A stretch of DNA of 64,000 nt, taken from Nereocystis luetkeana. Lineage: Eukaryota; Sar; Phaeophyceae; Laminariales; Laminariaceae. The position numbers and the translations under genes are program-made. The notes below the pieces were generated by a model. It saw nothing but the letters and a program-made list of their open reading frames with translations, was not told where the DNA came from and made no database searches. Of the stretch, positions 54,262 through 63,560 are shown one piece after another. The stretch is from positions 1,300,885-1,364,884 of the forward strand of contig JARUPZ010000030.1 of the NCBI GenBank assembly GCA_031213475.1, written 5' to 3'. Each line of letters opens with the position of its first letter. The first letter of the stretch is position 1.

Positions 54262-54570
54262 TCTATTGCCGTCGGTAGCTTCTATCGATTTACTAATCCC
54301 CCAGTATATTTTGTCGCTGGTAGTGATTATCGATTGGCCTACTTTTCAACACTTTGTCGTCGGTAGTAGCTATCGATAGACTACATCCCCAGTCTACTGT
54401 CACCGGTAGTTGCTATCGACTGGGTGTTCCACAATCTTGTGTGGCAGGCGATGTTTACCGATGAATCACATCCCCAATGTATTGTTGTAAATGTCCATCG
54501 GTGGGCACGCCTCACCATCATACTGTAGTCGGCAATGCATATCGATCGACACATTCACAACGTACTCTGC
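54262..54570. repeat. ATCGAT minisatellite, left block
   Basis: Units of about 45 bp follow TTGTCGYCGGTAGTNNCTATCGATTNNCTAC; TATCGA cores lie near 54,285, 54,328, 54,369 and 54,412, with more diverged units after that. Mild sequence drift between units indicates age. Confidence 0.75.
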
Positions 54571-54842
54571 TGAGCACAGCAAGGTATCTATTGTCTGACA
54601 GCAGCAACATCATATACTGCGACGACAGCAGTAAAACTAATGAGCGCATGGTTTATCTTGACGCCACTTGACACGCGACGATGGGTATGGGGCACGGTAT
54701 ATCGTGACCACGTGTTCTCAGCTAGGCTAACCAAAGAAACAAGAAGCATGGGCGTTTCGATAAATATTTAATGCGATCTCAAACGTGTAAATATACGTGG
54801 GGTTTCGATCCTGGACAACAGACAAATGACCGCGGCAGAAGT
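54571..54842. other. No gene seen
   Basis: Short spacer; nothing recognised. Confidence 0.35.
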
Positions 54843-54949
54843 ATTACGGGGGACCATAGTTAATAGGACCTGTCGTACACATAAAAACCTATATATTTAA
54901 CCATTTATACTAACAACATTTGGTCCTATTAACTATGGTCCCCCGTAAT
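54843..54949. mobile_element. MITE-1 copy 20
   Basis: 107 bp with perfect 17-base outer arms. The flanks are AGT on both sides. Confidence 0.95.
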
Positions 54950-54984
54950 AGTAGGAAATATAATGTGGTGCAATAGACGAACAC

Positions 54985-55405
54985 ATTGCTGTCGGCAATG
55001 TATATCGATTGCTACCGTTCCCAATCTGTAGAGAATGACAATGACCATCGATGGACAGACTTCTCAACCCATTGCGGATGGCAACGGTCAGCGATGGACA
55101 ACGCTGCACAACCTCTTGTCGTGGGTAATATCTATCGATCGACTTCTCCCCCCGTCTGTTGTTTACTGCCAAGATCTATATCGATAGTTTACCCCCCCCG
55201 TCTACTGTCGCTCGCAATAATATCTATCGATACATTTTCCCCTCGTATATTGACGCTGGCAATATATATCGATAGATTTCACTCTCGCCTACTCTCTCTG
55301 GTAACATCTATCGATATATTTTCCTCCTCTTGTCTATTGCCGCAGGCAATGTATATATATATCGGGGGGGTTTTTTTCCTTGTCTATTGTCGCTGGCAAT
55401 AGACC
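54985..55405. repeat. ATCGAT minisatellite, right block
   Basis: The same family as the left block; units of about 42-47 bp carry TATCGAT near 55,002, 55,132, 55,175, 55,224, 55,267 and 55,310. The two blocks are 415 bp apart with MITE-1 copy 20 between them. Confidence 0.8.
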
Positions 55406-55638
55406 ATTGTGTGTCTATGGTCCAGGGTGCACCAGTATACATACGAGTATATATGTACATGTGTTCCATATGTATGTACAGGCTACGATCTGTGGTACAT
55501 GCATACTTCGTACGTACGTAATAAGTGTTATGAAAATACCGCGGTACGTAGTGCGCGTCAAATGTGCGCGTTGCATTCGCAGCAGTGTATTTTTTCAGCA
55601 CTCCATGGACTGCACGTAGATCTAAACCCTACCAGTTT
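55406..55638. other. No gene seen
   Basis: Contains several TACGTA and GTACATG strings. No recognised feature. Confidence 0.35.
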
Positions 55639-55639
55639 A

Positions 55640-55694
55640 CTGATTCCATGCGATTTGACCCCCAAACGGGAGTACGGCCCCCTAAATTGGTTAA
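55640..55694. mobile_element. MITE-2 copy e, one end
   Basis: GATTTGACCCCCAAACGGGA ... CCCCTAAATTGG then TTAA. Only the right half is recognisable. Confidence 0.6.
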
Positions 55695-55970
55695 TAAGCC
55701 GTCATGTCTACCCGACAAACATCATCAGCACATCCAAGACACGCAGTGTGCGTCCCGGTTCTTCGTCCTCGAGACGTACAGGTTCTGTGGTCACAGACTG
55801 CGACACAGACCAAAACGAATGCTGTATGGGCTACTCGTACATGTATATACGAGTTAGGCTGGAAAGTAAAAGTGATGATTAAAAAAAAAAGGGGAAAAAA
55901 AGGTGTAAATATGACACAGCAGTACTGTCAATATCAATAATAGTTGCGGAAACGAAAAGGACCCCATCAT
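55695..55970. other. No gene seen
   Basis: Mixed sequence; nothing recognised. Confidence 0.35.
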
Positions 55971-55971
55971 G

Positions 55972-56071
55972 TTAACCCCTTTAAAACCGCAGTCCCGGTT
56001 CTGGGGACAAACCAGTCAATTTCCGAGTACTTTGCCCCCAAAACGGGACTGCGGTCCTAAAAAGGGTCAAC
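55972..56071. mobile_element. MITE-2 copy f
   Basis: TTAA then CCCCTTTAAAACCGCAGTCC on the left; GGACTGCGGTCCTAAAAAGGG then TCAA on the right. The centre is CAGTCAATTTCCGAGTACT. Confidence 0.88.
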
Positions 56072-56634
56072 AGCAGTGATACACATACATACGTAGCCAC
56101 CAAAATAGGACATCGACGTCATATCGCAAACTAATCCAGGCAGGAGGCAAAAAATGAAATGGCCATCCTCCACATGATTAATGAGGGGTATTTGTATGTA
56201 CCTGGCACGTGCGTGATTAATGAGTTTCGACGAAGTCCTACTCGATCTCACAGCTGCTGTTGTTTTTCTCATTTATTTTCATAAAATATATATGCATGTA
56301 CATGATATCACGTGCTATATACCTGGTATATTATATACCTGGTGCATATATACCTGGTACGTACATACTTCATATACCCCTTAGTGTGCGGGTCTGCTGT
56401 TCAGTGTTGTGTCAGGGTGTGGTGGGAGAAAAATGTCTTACTGGCGGCGGGAGGCCTAAAATGAAAAAAGGAGACACGACGTGCGTACGTATGCGTATAC
56501 AGGTGATAAAAAAAGGGCCTTGATTGTTGGACCGTACGTCGTGCTTTTTTTTGTTGACATTAATACTAATTTCGTCGTCGAATTAACTCGTACCTTGTGC
56601 GAGCGTATATACTTTGGGACTAATTAGGAGACTC
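56072..56634. other. Spacer with several TACCTGGTA
   Basis: TACCTGGTA occurs twice within 56,310-56,365, plus one near-match, all in TA-rich context. No gene recognised. Confidence 0.45.
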
Positions 56635-56745
56635 CTGCTGCAATCAGCCGGAGACTCCCACCCGGGGCTACTCCCCCCCCCCCCCGACGGGCTGATTTTC
56701 AATCGCAAGTAACGCGGCATCTCGTCGCAGAGAGTAGTTGCTGCG
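56635..56745 (+). repeat. Dispersed repeat, copy 2
   Basis: GCCGGAGACTCCCACCCGGG ... GGCATCTCGTCGCAGAGAG, related to 18,900-19,022. A C tract near 56,670 stands at the place where the other copy reads TACTACGGCTG. Confidence 0.5.
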
Positions 56746-56831
56746 GTAGAAGAATTACTGCAAAAACAAACAGAAACCGATGTCGTTGTCGGCGTATATC
56801 TCGGTTATAACGATGGGTGGGCGGGACGGTC

Positions 56832-57825
56832 TGTTCTCCCTAACCGCTACCTGTTCCCTCGTGCTGCTGTGTAGGCAGCTGGTTGAGCAAAGTTGCCTTC
56901 CAGTGTCTTCTTATTCGCTCTCACTAACTGTGCCTGCTGCAGGCTTTTTCCCAATCAGGGGATGCTCTTCATTCGTCCCCGGATTAGGAACAAAAAAAAT
57001 TACTGCAGTCACATTGCGTCGTCGCATTGCTATAGCCCGTGTTCATTAGTTTGGGATCATATAAAGCCTCTCTGCTACGGCATGAGACTGCAACCGTCTT
57101 CCTCGCTGTCTACCTTCTCTCGCATCAACGCCGTCGTTTTTTTTGTGTTGTATTCTCATTCCTACCCAAAACTTCTACCTTGGCCCTAAGTGGGTACGGC
57201 TTCAGTTAACCCGTCAGAACGCCGTATACTAACGAACGTGCCGACCGTTTTGGCCAGCGGCAGGGCGCCCGCCTCGATGAACGCCATTTCGCGAGAACGC
57301 TTCACACCTGCCACCGCCGCCACGGACGCTGTTACCGTTACATATATGTATCTGCTTGCGGCAGTGGTGGACTGCCAGCCCACATACTAAAACGGACGTC
57401 CATGGCCGCACCGTCCTTCTTATGACTCGCCGCCCCTCCCGCTCGAAAGGAGTGCATCGTGTACCGCTTAGTAGCTTCCGTGCCAGCCACCCGCAAAATG
57501 GATGGGTCTGGAGGTTGGCAGTCATCTGCGGGCGGATACCTCCTGACCCCGGCAGGGTATCAGCCAGCACGCCCATCGTCCAGGTAGGTCTCAACGCACT
57601 GGAGCCCGCTTCAGCAGCTGCGTCCGATACGTAAGTAGACTCTGTTTCTCCTGACCGCTAGCTTTTCCCTCGTGTTGCTATATATAGGAAGCTGGTTGAG
57701 CAAGTAAAAAGTGCCATTCATTGCCTTTCTTTGTGCTGCTCTCACTGTGCCTCCTGCAGGCTTTCTCCCAATCCGGGGATGCTCTTTATTTGTTCCCGGA
57801 GATGAATAAAAAACTTTAATGGTTG
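56832..57825 (+). repeat. Pair of direct repeats, about 170 bp, 800 bp apart
   Basis: 56,838-57,005 and 57,645-57,820 share TTCCCTCGTG(C/T)TGCT, AGCTGGTTGAGCAA, CTCTCACTGTGCCT-type, TGCAGGCTTTCTCCCAATC and GGGGATGCTCTT ... GTCCCCGGA. The right copy ends close to AATAAAAAACTTTAATGG. The 640-bp interior has small frames without a recognisable domain. A very short LTR-type element (TRIM-like) is possible, but no primer-binding site or target duplication was confirmed. Confidence 0.5.
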
Positions 57826-57974
57826 TATGAATCGCCGTATAGTACCACTCAGACCGGATATGAAGTACCCGTTTTATAAGAATATCAGGGTTCAAACGTG
57901 GGCAATGTTTCCCGATAGACTGGTACCGTTTTCATGGCTTGTTTGGAGGCTTGCGGACACAGCGTAGGGCCGTC

Positions 57975-58707
57975 CCTAACGAACCGAAAAAAAAACGCGA
58001 TTCGTGACTTTCTGGCATGATAAAAAGATCACGATCCATGACATTTCAGTTCTGACGAAAAAGCCGCAAATCGTCACGTTTCGTGATATTTGCAAGTTTA
58101 AAAAACCCGATATTTCAAAACCCTACGACGATTGTTGCGAGTGGAGCCAACTCTCGCGAGTGAGTCACGGCCAGGCCGGGCCGGGCCGGCCGCGCCTGGG
58201 CCGGCCCGTGATATATTCGAAACACGGGTCGAAGCCTGACCCAGCCTGCCAGGTTATAATCTCACCGACCGTCGGCCAAGCCCGGTCCGCGAGATTTCAC
58301 TTCGCAGGCCGTCTGCCCTGCCTGGCCTGTGGCATTCATAGGTGATCTTCAATTTTTGTCTTCGAGCTTTGACTCCTCCTCGAATTTTCGAGGCCGCAAT
58401 GTGCTCGTTAGCCCGCGCCCAGCGGTGTCTTTGGGGTAGCCGCCTGTAGTCCACAAGCGGCGTACGAAGCAGAGTCTGTTTGCTATGCCCCTATACCGAC
58501 CTTCGGATACCGTCGGTCCGCGTGCGTTGCGTAGTGGCTTGATCAGGCGTATTTCGAGACACGACAGATGCCACGAATCGGGATTTTGTTTTTTTTTTAG
58601 GGAAAAGCTAAAAAAAAATGGCGTCATGAATAATAGTGTTTTTTCCATGACAAAAAACACGATTCAAGAAACAATATCACGAACCGTGTTTTTTTTTGTT
58701 CGTTAGG
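57975..58707. mobile_element. 733-bp DNA element with inverted ends
   Basis: The left end CCTAACGAACCGAAAAAAAA then ACGCGATTCGTGA; the right end, reversed, CCTAACGAACAAAAAAAAAC then ACGGTTCGTGA. Further paired TCACG/CGTGA and CATGATAAAAA/CATGACAAAAA blocks lie inside. The centre (58,165-58,330) is GC-rich with GGGCCGGGCCGG strings. No transposase frame is seen, so it is non-autonomous. Target duplication is unclear and the superfamily is unknown. Confidence 0.65.
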
Positions 58708-58781
58708 CATGGTCCTTAGTTGGACTTCCGGTTAAACCGGAGGATAGAAGATTTTCTGTTGTGGAGGACGATACGCATTAA

Positions 58782-58813
58782 TAACCTAACCTAACCTAAC
58801 CTAACGCAACCTA
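58782..58813. repeat. (CCTAA)n, TTAGG-type array
   Basis: Four to five CCTAA units and a variant GCAACCTAA. It matches the five-base TTAGG telomere unit known from arthropods and some other eukaryotes; at this length chance or retroposon-tail origin is as likely as a true interstitial telomere. Confidence 0.6.
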
Positions 58814-58939
58814 ACTTTTTTTCGTGGTTTACAATTAGGAGACAATAATTCATTCATAGATAATAATACACACCAGGTACATACAGGATTCAATCCTCAC
58901 CGAGTGCATACTCGTACTCGGATGGACTTTTTCTTGCAT

Positions 58940-59020
58940 GAAAATTGATTAGCGGAAAGCGCGGAAGCGCGAGTTAGCTGCATTCGATGAAAATCGACGA
59001 GCAGTGGGCATACTGAACTC
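58940..59020 (+). repeat. ATCGACGAGCAGCAGTG repeat, copy 2
   Basis: TTAGCGGAAAGCGCGGAAGC, then GATGAAAATCGACGAGCAGT. Matches 48,300-48,385 in reverse orientation. Confidence 0.6.
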
Positions 59021-59410
59021 CATGAGCGACAAAAAAATGAAGGCACGTACCGGGGGGCAGAAGGGAGGGTAAAACCACGTACCGGGTACGAGTTATAAGC
59101 TGGAAAGTGAAAGTGATAATTAAAAAAAATACTATTAATAATAAAAAATACTTGTACCTAATGCTAAGCTCTTCTTTTCAGGAGACGGTATTCATTCATA
59201 CCAGGTGTACGCATACATACCTAACTTTTCCCTTTTCTCGGGGACGATATTTATTCATACCGCATACCAACACAAAAACGCAGTTGAAGACAATATTTCA
59301 TTCCCACATCCATGCATCCCAAGGGGCAATATATATATTATATATACATATATACATAGTGTATATATCTCAAGTTCGCTGGCGGGTTGATTGCAGGGGC
59401 AGGGGTGGGT
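59021..59410. other. No gene seen
   Basis: AT-rich with TATATA stretches near 59,330-59,370. Nothing recognised. Confidence 0.4.
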
Positions 59411-59412
59411 GG

Positions 59413-59480
59413 GTGCACTTGTTATCATGCATGGCCGCAGTCGTATGGCCATAGAGGCGGGGGGGGGGGGGGGGGGGGTC
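59413..59480 (-). mobile_element. PC-SINE tail fragment
   Basis: TGCACTTGTTATCATGCATG, then GCCGCAGTCGTATGGCCATAG. The adjoining G tract at 59,459-59,478 lies on the side away from a normal tail, so two events may be joined. Confidence 0.6.
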
Positions 59481-59955
59481 GGGGAGTTGTCCAAGGTGTG
59501 AACGGGGGGGGGTGATGTGGCGAGGGGCGTTGCCACTGGAACGATAGGTAGAAGACCGCGAAGTTGTTCGTTAGATCGCTTTCCTTAAAAATACCAATCA
59601 ATCGAATAATTCACACTGCTGCTATCAACAGCCGCTAACCTCTCGAGCAACAAGTGACACCCCGGTGAGTGGCGCGCTCGAGATGGGGGTATATCTATAT
59701 CCTGTATACGCGGAGAAGACGAAAACACGTGATTTTATGTAGTGATTCGGTAGAAGGGTGGGCTACAGCAGTGCGTACGTACCAGGCAGCTATTGATCGC
59801 TGTGCCCGGAACTATTTTTGGTTCTGTCATTCCTCGCCCGTTTTGCTTGTACGTAAATATCATGTAGATCGGCTATGATATTGATAGCATCATGACACCA
59901 GGCAAGAGCAAGCCCGCCGTAAATACTGTACCAACCACTATGGGCGGACTGGGCC
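59481..59955. other. No gene seen
   Basis: Mixed sequence; no recognised domain. Confidence 0.4.
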
Positions 59956-59957
59956 GC

Positions 59958-60054
59958 TTAACCCCTTTAGAACCGCAGTCCCGTTTTGGGGACAAACTAG
60001 TTGAAATTTGAGTGGTTTGTCCCCAAAACGGGACTGCGGTTCTAAAAGGGTTAA
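59958..60054. mobile_element. MITE-2 copy g, near perfect
   Basis: TTAA on both sides. Left arm CCCCTTTAGAACCGCAGTCC and right arm GGACTGCGGTTCTAAAAGGG pair almost perfectly over about 38 bases. Best-preserved copy; it lies six bases from MITE-1 copy 21. Confidence 0.95.
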
Positions 60055-60059
60055 ACACT

Positions 60060-60169
60060 ATTACGGGGGGCCATAGTACTTAGGACTCAAATATTGTTAG
60101 TAAAAATGGTCAAATATATAGGTTTGTGTGTGTGTGCCGTAGGTCCTATTTACTATGGTCACCCGTAAA
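60060..60169. mobile_element. MITE-1 copy 21
   Basis: ATTACGGGGGGCCATAGTAC ... TTACTATGGTCACCCGTAAA; a GTGTGTGTGTG expansion lies in the right half. Confidence 0.9.
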
Positions 60170-60506
60170 TAATATGAATACCGACCGGTCCTTACATCCC
60201 CTCCCAGAGCGGTACTACTATGTGTCCCAAAAACGCTCCCGATGATGCGAAACCTCGGCGCAGAGTGGAACAAGGGCGATACAGATAAGGAAGGCTGTGA
60301 CGCTGTGGCCGGCAACAGGCAACAGGCTACATACAGCTGACGAAAACCACCGTTGGAATCTTCGGGCGGCGGCTTACTCGCCCTCTTGACAGATCTCCCG
60401 ATCGAGTCGTCTCCGAACTGAAAACGCCAAAAACGAAATGCCTGAGTGCCCCTGCTAAAAAAAAACATGCCTCTTCGTGAGATGAAAGGGGACAGTCACG
60501 TAAACT

Positions 60507-60617
60507 ACCACGGGGGACCACAGCAAGTAGGACCAAAGGCTGTTCGTAAAAATAAGGAAATAGATAGTTTTTTTCTGTGTACCGTATGCCCTGTTTATTT
60601 CTAGGTCCCCCCCTAAT
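60507..60617. mobile_element. MITE-1 copy 22
   Basis: CTACCACGGGGGACCACAGC ... TTTCTAGGTCCCCCCCTAAT; several arm changes. Confidence 0.8.
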
Positions 60618-60787
60618 ACTAGGCTGCCCCCTGAAGCAGGTATCTTCAGACATGTACGATCTACGCAGGCGTTTCCGTCGCTACGCAGCACGACACCTGC
60701 TTTCACACGCGTAGAACGTATCATCCTATCTTATCATACCGGTACCTACTACTGTCTTTGCACCCCCTCCCAACTCGTAAACCAACT

Positions 60788-60896
60788 ATTACGGGGGACC
60801 ATATTTAAATAGGACCTACTGTACACACAAAAAAACTACATATTTCGACATTTTTACTAACAATATTTGATCCTATTTATTATGGTCCCCCGCAAT
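60788..60896. mobile_element. MITE-1 copy 23
   Basis: ATTACGGGGGACCATATTTA ... TTATTATGGTCCCCCGCAAT; 109 bp. Confidence 0.9.
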
Positions 60897-60944
60897 ACGT
60901 GATGCCATCACAAGCGCGTGTCTCGTGGCTCTCTCTCGCCCTAA

Positions 60945-61345
60945 AACTGCAGGTCGGTCAGAAGGCGAACAAAAAAAAAAAAATCCTGCAGCAGGTCGTT
61001 GGTGGCGAACTTTCAATCTTGCGCATCGGCCAAGACAAACTCGAACCCCAACCGAATCGAACCCACTCCCATCCCTAGATAGCCCCGGCTCTTTGGGGGA
61101 GCTCGAGGCCCGCAGGGGGAAGCCCTATCCCTACACAGCCCCAGCTCTTTGGGGGGGCTCGAGGTCGGCAGGGGGCGGCGGTCGCGAGGCTCCACAGTGT
61201 CCTTTTTTTTGCTGGCGTTTGGTAAAAAAAAAAAAAACGGCGGGGGGGCGGGCCAAAAGGCCAGCCTCGACTACTAATAAGCAGACCAAGGACCTGCAGA
61301 GAAAAAGTTTGCCGGGCCGACCTGCAATTCGGGCGAGGGGAGTGT
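60945..61345 (+). repeat. Dispersed repeat, copy 2
   Basis: Related to 17,080-17,390. Inside it a GCCCCGGCTCTTTGGGGGAG segment is duplicated with 63-bp spacing (about 61,082 and 61,139), each with GCTCGAGGYCSGCAGGGGG. Confidence 0.6.
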
Positions 61346-62120
61346 TCCGGCAGGCCGACGGGGGGGGGGGCGGAGAGGCCAGCTCGTAGGACACTCTTCT
61401 CGCAGCGGGCTCTGAACTCTGAAGTTGACAGTATTATTGTAGGTACATACGTAGAGAGCCGTTTCATCAGTACAGCATCCCCCTGAGCTTACTTACAAAA
61501 TAGAAAAACGAGCATTTGTTAGTTTTAACACAGATAATACATATATAATATATATAGGTGCCCTCTGCGTATTCTCCAGAACGAACGAACGGCACGAGGC
61601 CTTATCTCCTGTCAAAACCTCGCTAAAAATTAACCCAAAAGCCAGATAGGGACACGCTATTAATAGTATTAGCGCGAGGGTATTTTGCCCTGCAAGGTTG
61701 GCGAGAGGTTAAGCTCTAACACTTCGTATAGGGGTGCAGGATAAGGATAAACGTTCTTCACGGTTGGAGGTCGGTTCGTATGGATAACCCGATAGAATAG
61801 AAGAAGTGGCGCTGCGACCGACGCTGTGAGTATCCGCTAAATACATCGTATCGATCGCCCCTCCCGCCGGAAATAACTGTTTCGAGTGAGCCCGGGGGGG
61901 GGGGGGGGACAAGGTGTGTGTGATAATCTCGTCTCGGAGAGGGAGACGATGGTGACTTGGCGAGTTTTAGTCTTCGGTTAAAATACCCGAAAAGCTGCAC
62001 GCTTTCGTCGGGGTCACATATTGAAGTCTAGATATACGTCTGCAGATCTTCGTGCGGTCTTTCAAGTTCCCGTCTTTTCGAGGTTGGAGGTATTCTCCGT
62101 CGTCATCGAGATGGTGGTTG
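61346..62120. other. No gene seen
   Basis: G tracts near 61,360 and 61,891, a TATTAATA palindrome near 61,661 and mixed sequence. Confidence 0.4.
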
Positions 62121-62124
62121 GCAC

Positions 62125-62275
62125 CCACTCACACTGCACGCTATCAGATGGCAAGTGCAACGGTGGAAGTATTTTCCCTTGGCGTTCTTCTTCTTTTGGG
62201 GAATGCGTATGGGTGATGAGTGATCAAAACGTTGAAACTCGTGATGCCTGCACATTTTTGAGAATGTCAAGCTAA
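62125..62275 (+). repeat. LINE-C-like, diverged
   Basis: CACTGCACGCTATCAGATGG, and further on TTCTTTTGGGGAATGCGTAT ... GATGAGTGATCA ... GCCTGCACATTTTTGAGAAT. These echo the order of blocks in the 4.66-4.80 kb copy, but with large differences. Confidence 0.35.
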
Positions 62276-62521
62276 GTAAAGGCAAATGTAATATAGTTCA
62301 TACCACAAAAAAAAAAAACTGCGCTTCTCTTGTTTTCTTGTTGACTGATGATCGGAAGTTTCTGCAAGAAACGGTCTTTCCGCTTTTTTCAGAGAACCTC
62401 ATTCATGTGAAACTGGGAGGGTAATCTCTGCCGCTAACGTCTCACTCAATTCATCACACGGGGGAATGCCAAGCGAGGCGGCAGCACAGTTTGAAAGCCG
62501 GCCGCGCTAAGAAGGCGAGAG

Positions 62522-62571
62522 AGGGGGGGGGGGAAGGTGCACTTGATATCATGCATGGCCGTAAATGTACG
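62522..62571 (-). mobile_element. PC-SINE tail fragment
   Basis: A G tract, then GTGCACTTGATATCATGCAT and GGCCGTAAATGTA. Confidence 0.65.
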
Positions 62572-63160
62572 GGAACAAAACCCGTTTTTCAATGTAAATA
62601 ATACTTCTTCGAGGCTCAAGACTACTGTATACATATGCTTGGCGGTGAATGACCCGCCGCCTCACCTACGTTCGTATGAAGAGTGAGTGGGGTTCTATAA
62701 TTGGTAGGGGGGCGTTCGAATAGGTACTTCTTGCTGCCTATGTGTACACACACATGAATGCATCGCAAGTAATCGTGCCGCCTCCTCTTGCTTCGAGTTC
62801 TGGGATGCGGCGTTGCGAGTGCAGTACTGTAGGTATGTAGCTGTGTGTGTACGTGCGCGGGGTATGAAATAAGCCCCCGCTTGTATCTACCAACGCGCGT
62901 GAAAACAAAACATTTTGTTGCGAACGGCGTCCTTGCACTCTTCTCTCTTATCCATCTTCTGCCGCATTGAAATGGAGCACCTGCTACAGACGGCAATCAA
63001 ACCTCCAGCCCACTCACTACATTGGTCGTGATTCCAACTTATTTGCCACCCGATAGGTGCGACACTATTTGAGTGGTGAGTTTTGGCTCGCGCACGTTCG
63101 AGTTCGGTGATGGCGTAGCACACCATATATAGCAGCAGTAGTGCACTTCTGTGGCTGTGT
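62572..63160. other. No gene seen
   Basis: Mixed sequence; frames show no recognisable domain. Confidence 0.4.
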
Positions 63161-63164
63161 GTAC

Positions 63165-63560
63165 TCGGCCGGGCAAGAGCTGCCACACGCGGTGTATGCC
63201 ACAGGAGGAGGGCATCGGTGTGTGCGTTCTTCACATGAGACCGCCCCTTCTGTGTACCCGTCGACATCCAGCGCACCCAGTGTCTGCGCCGATTCTTCAT
63301 CCTACATAAGAGAGATACAAGCTCTGCGGTCACCAAACTACGGACATGGAGATACTACCACTGTACATTACAATGCAGTAAAGAGAGCAGAGAATGCAAG
63401 GCCTGGGTATATTATGCGAGCAAATCTTCACTACACAAATAGTGGACAGTGCCTACCCCTCTGTATGCTCGAGGCAAAAACTACCCCACACGCAGTGTAT
63501 GTCACAGGAGGAGGAGAAGAAGGGTAGGTATATTATGGAAACGAAGTGTCTTCGGCTATA
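63165..63560. repeat. Interspersed direct repeats
   Basis: CACACGCGGTGTATGCCACA recurs as CACACGCAGTGTATGTCACA 300 bp later, each followed by GGAGGAGG. GTATATTATGCGAGC ... ACAAATAGTGG recurs as GTATATTATGGAAAC ... ACAACTAGTGG 125 bp later. An old duplicated block is likely. Confidence 0.6.
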
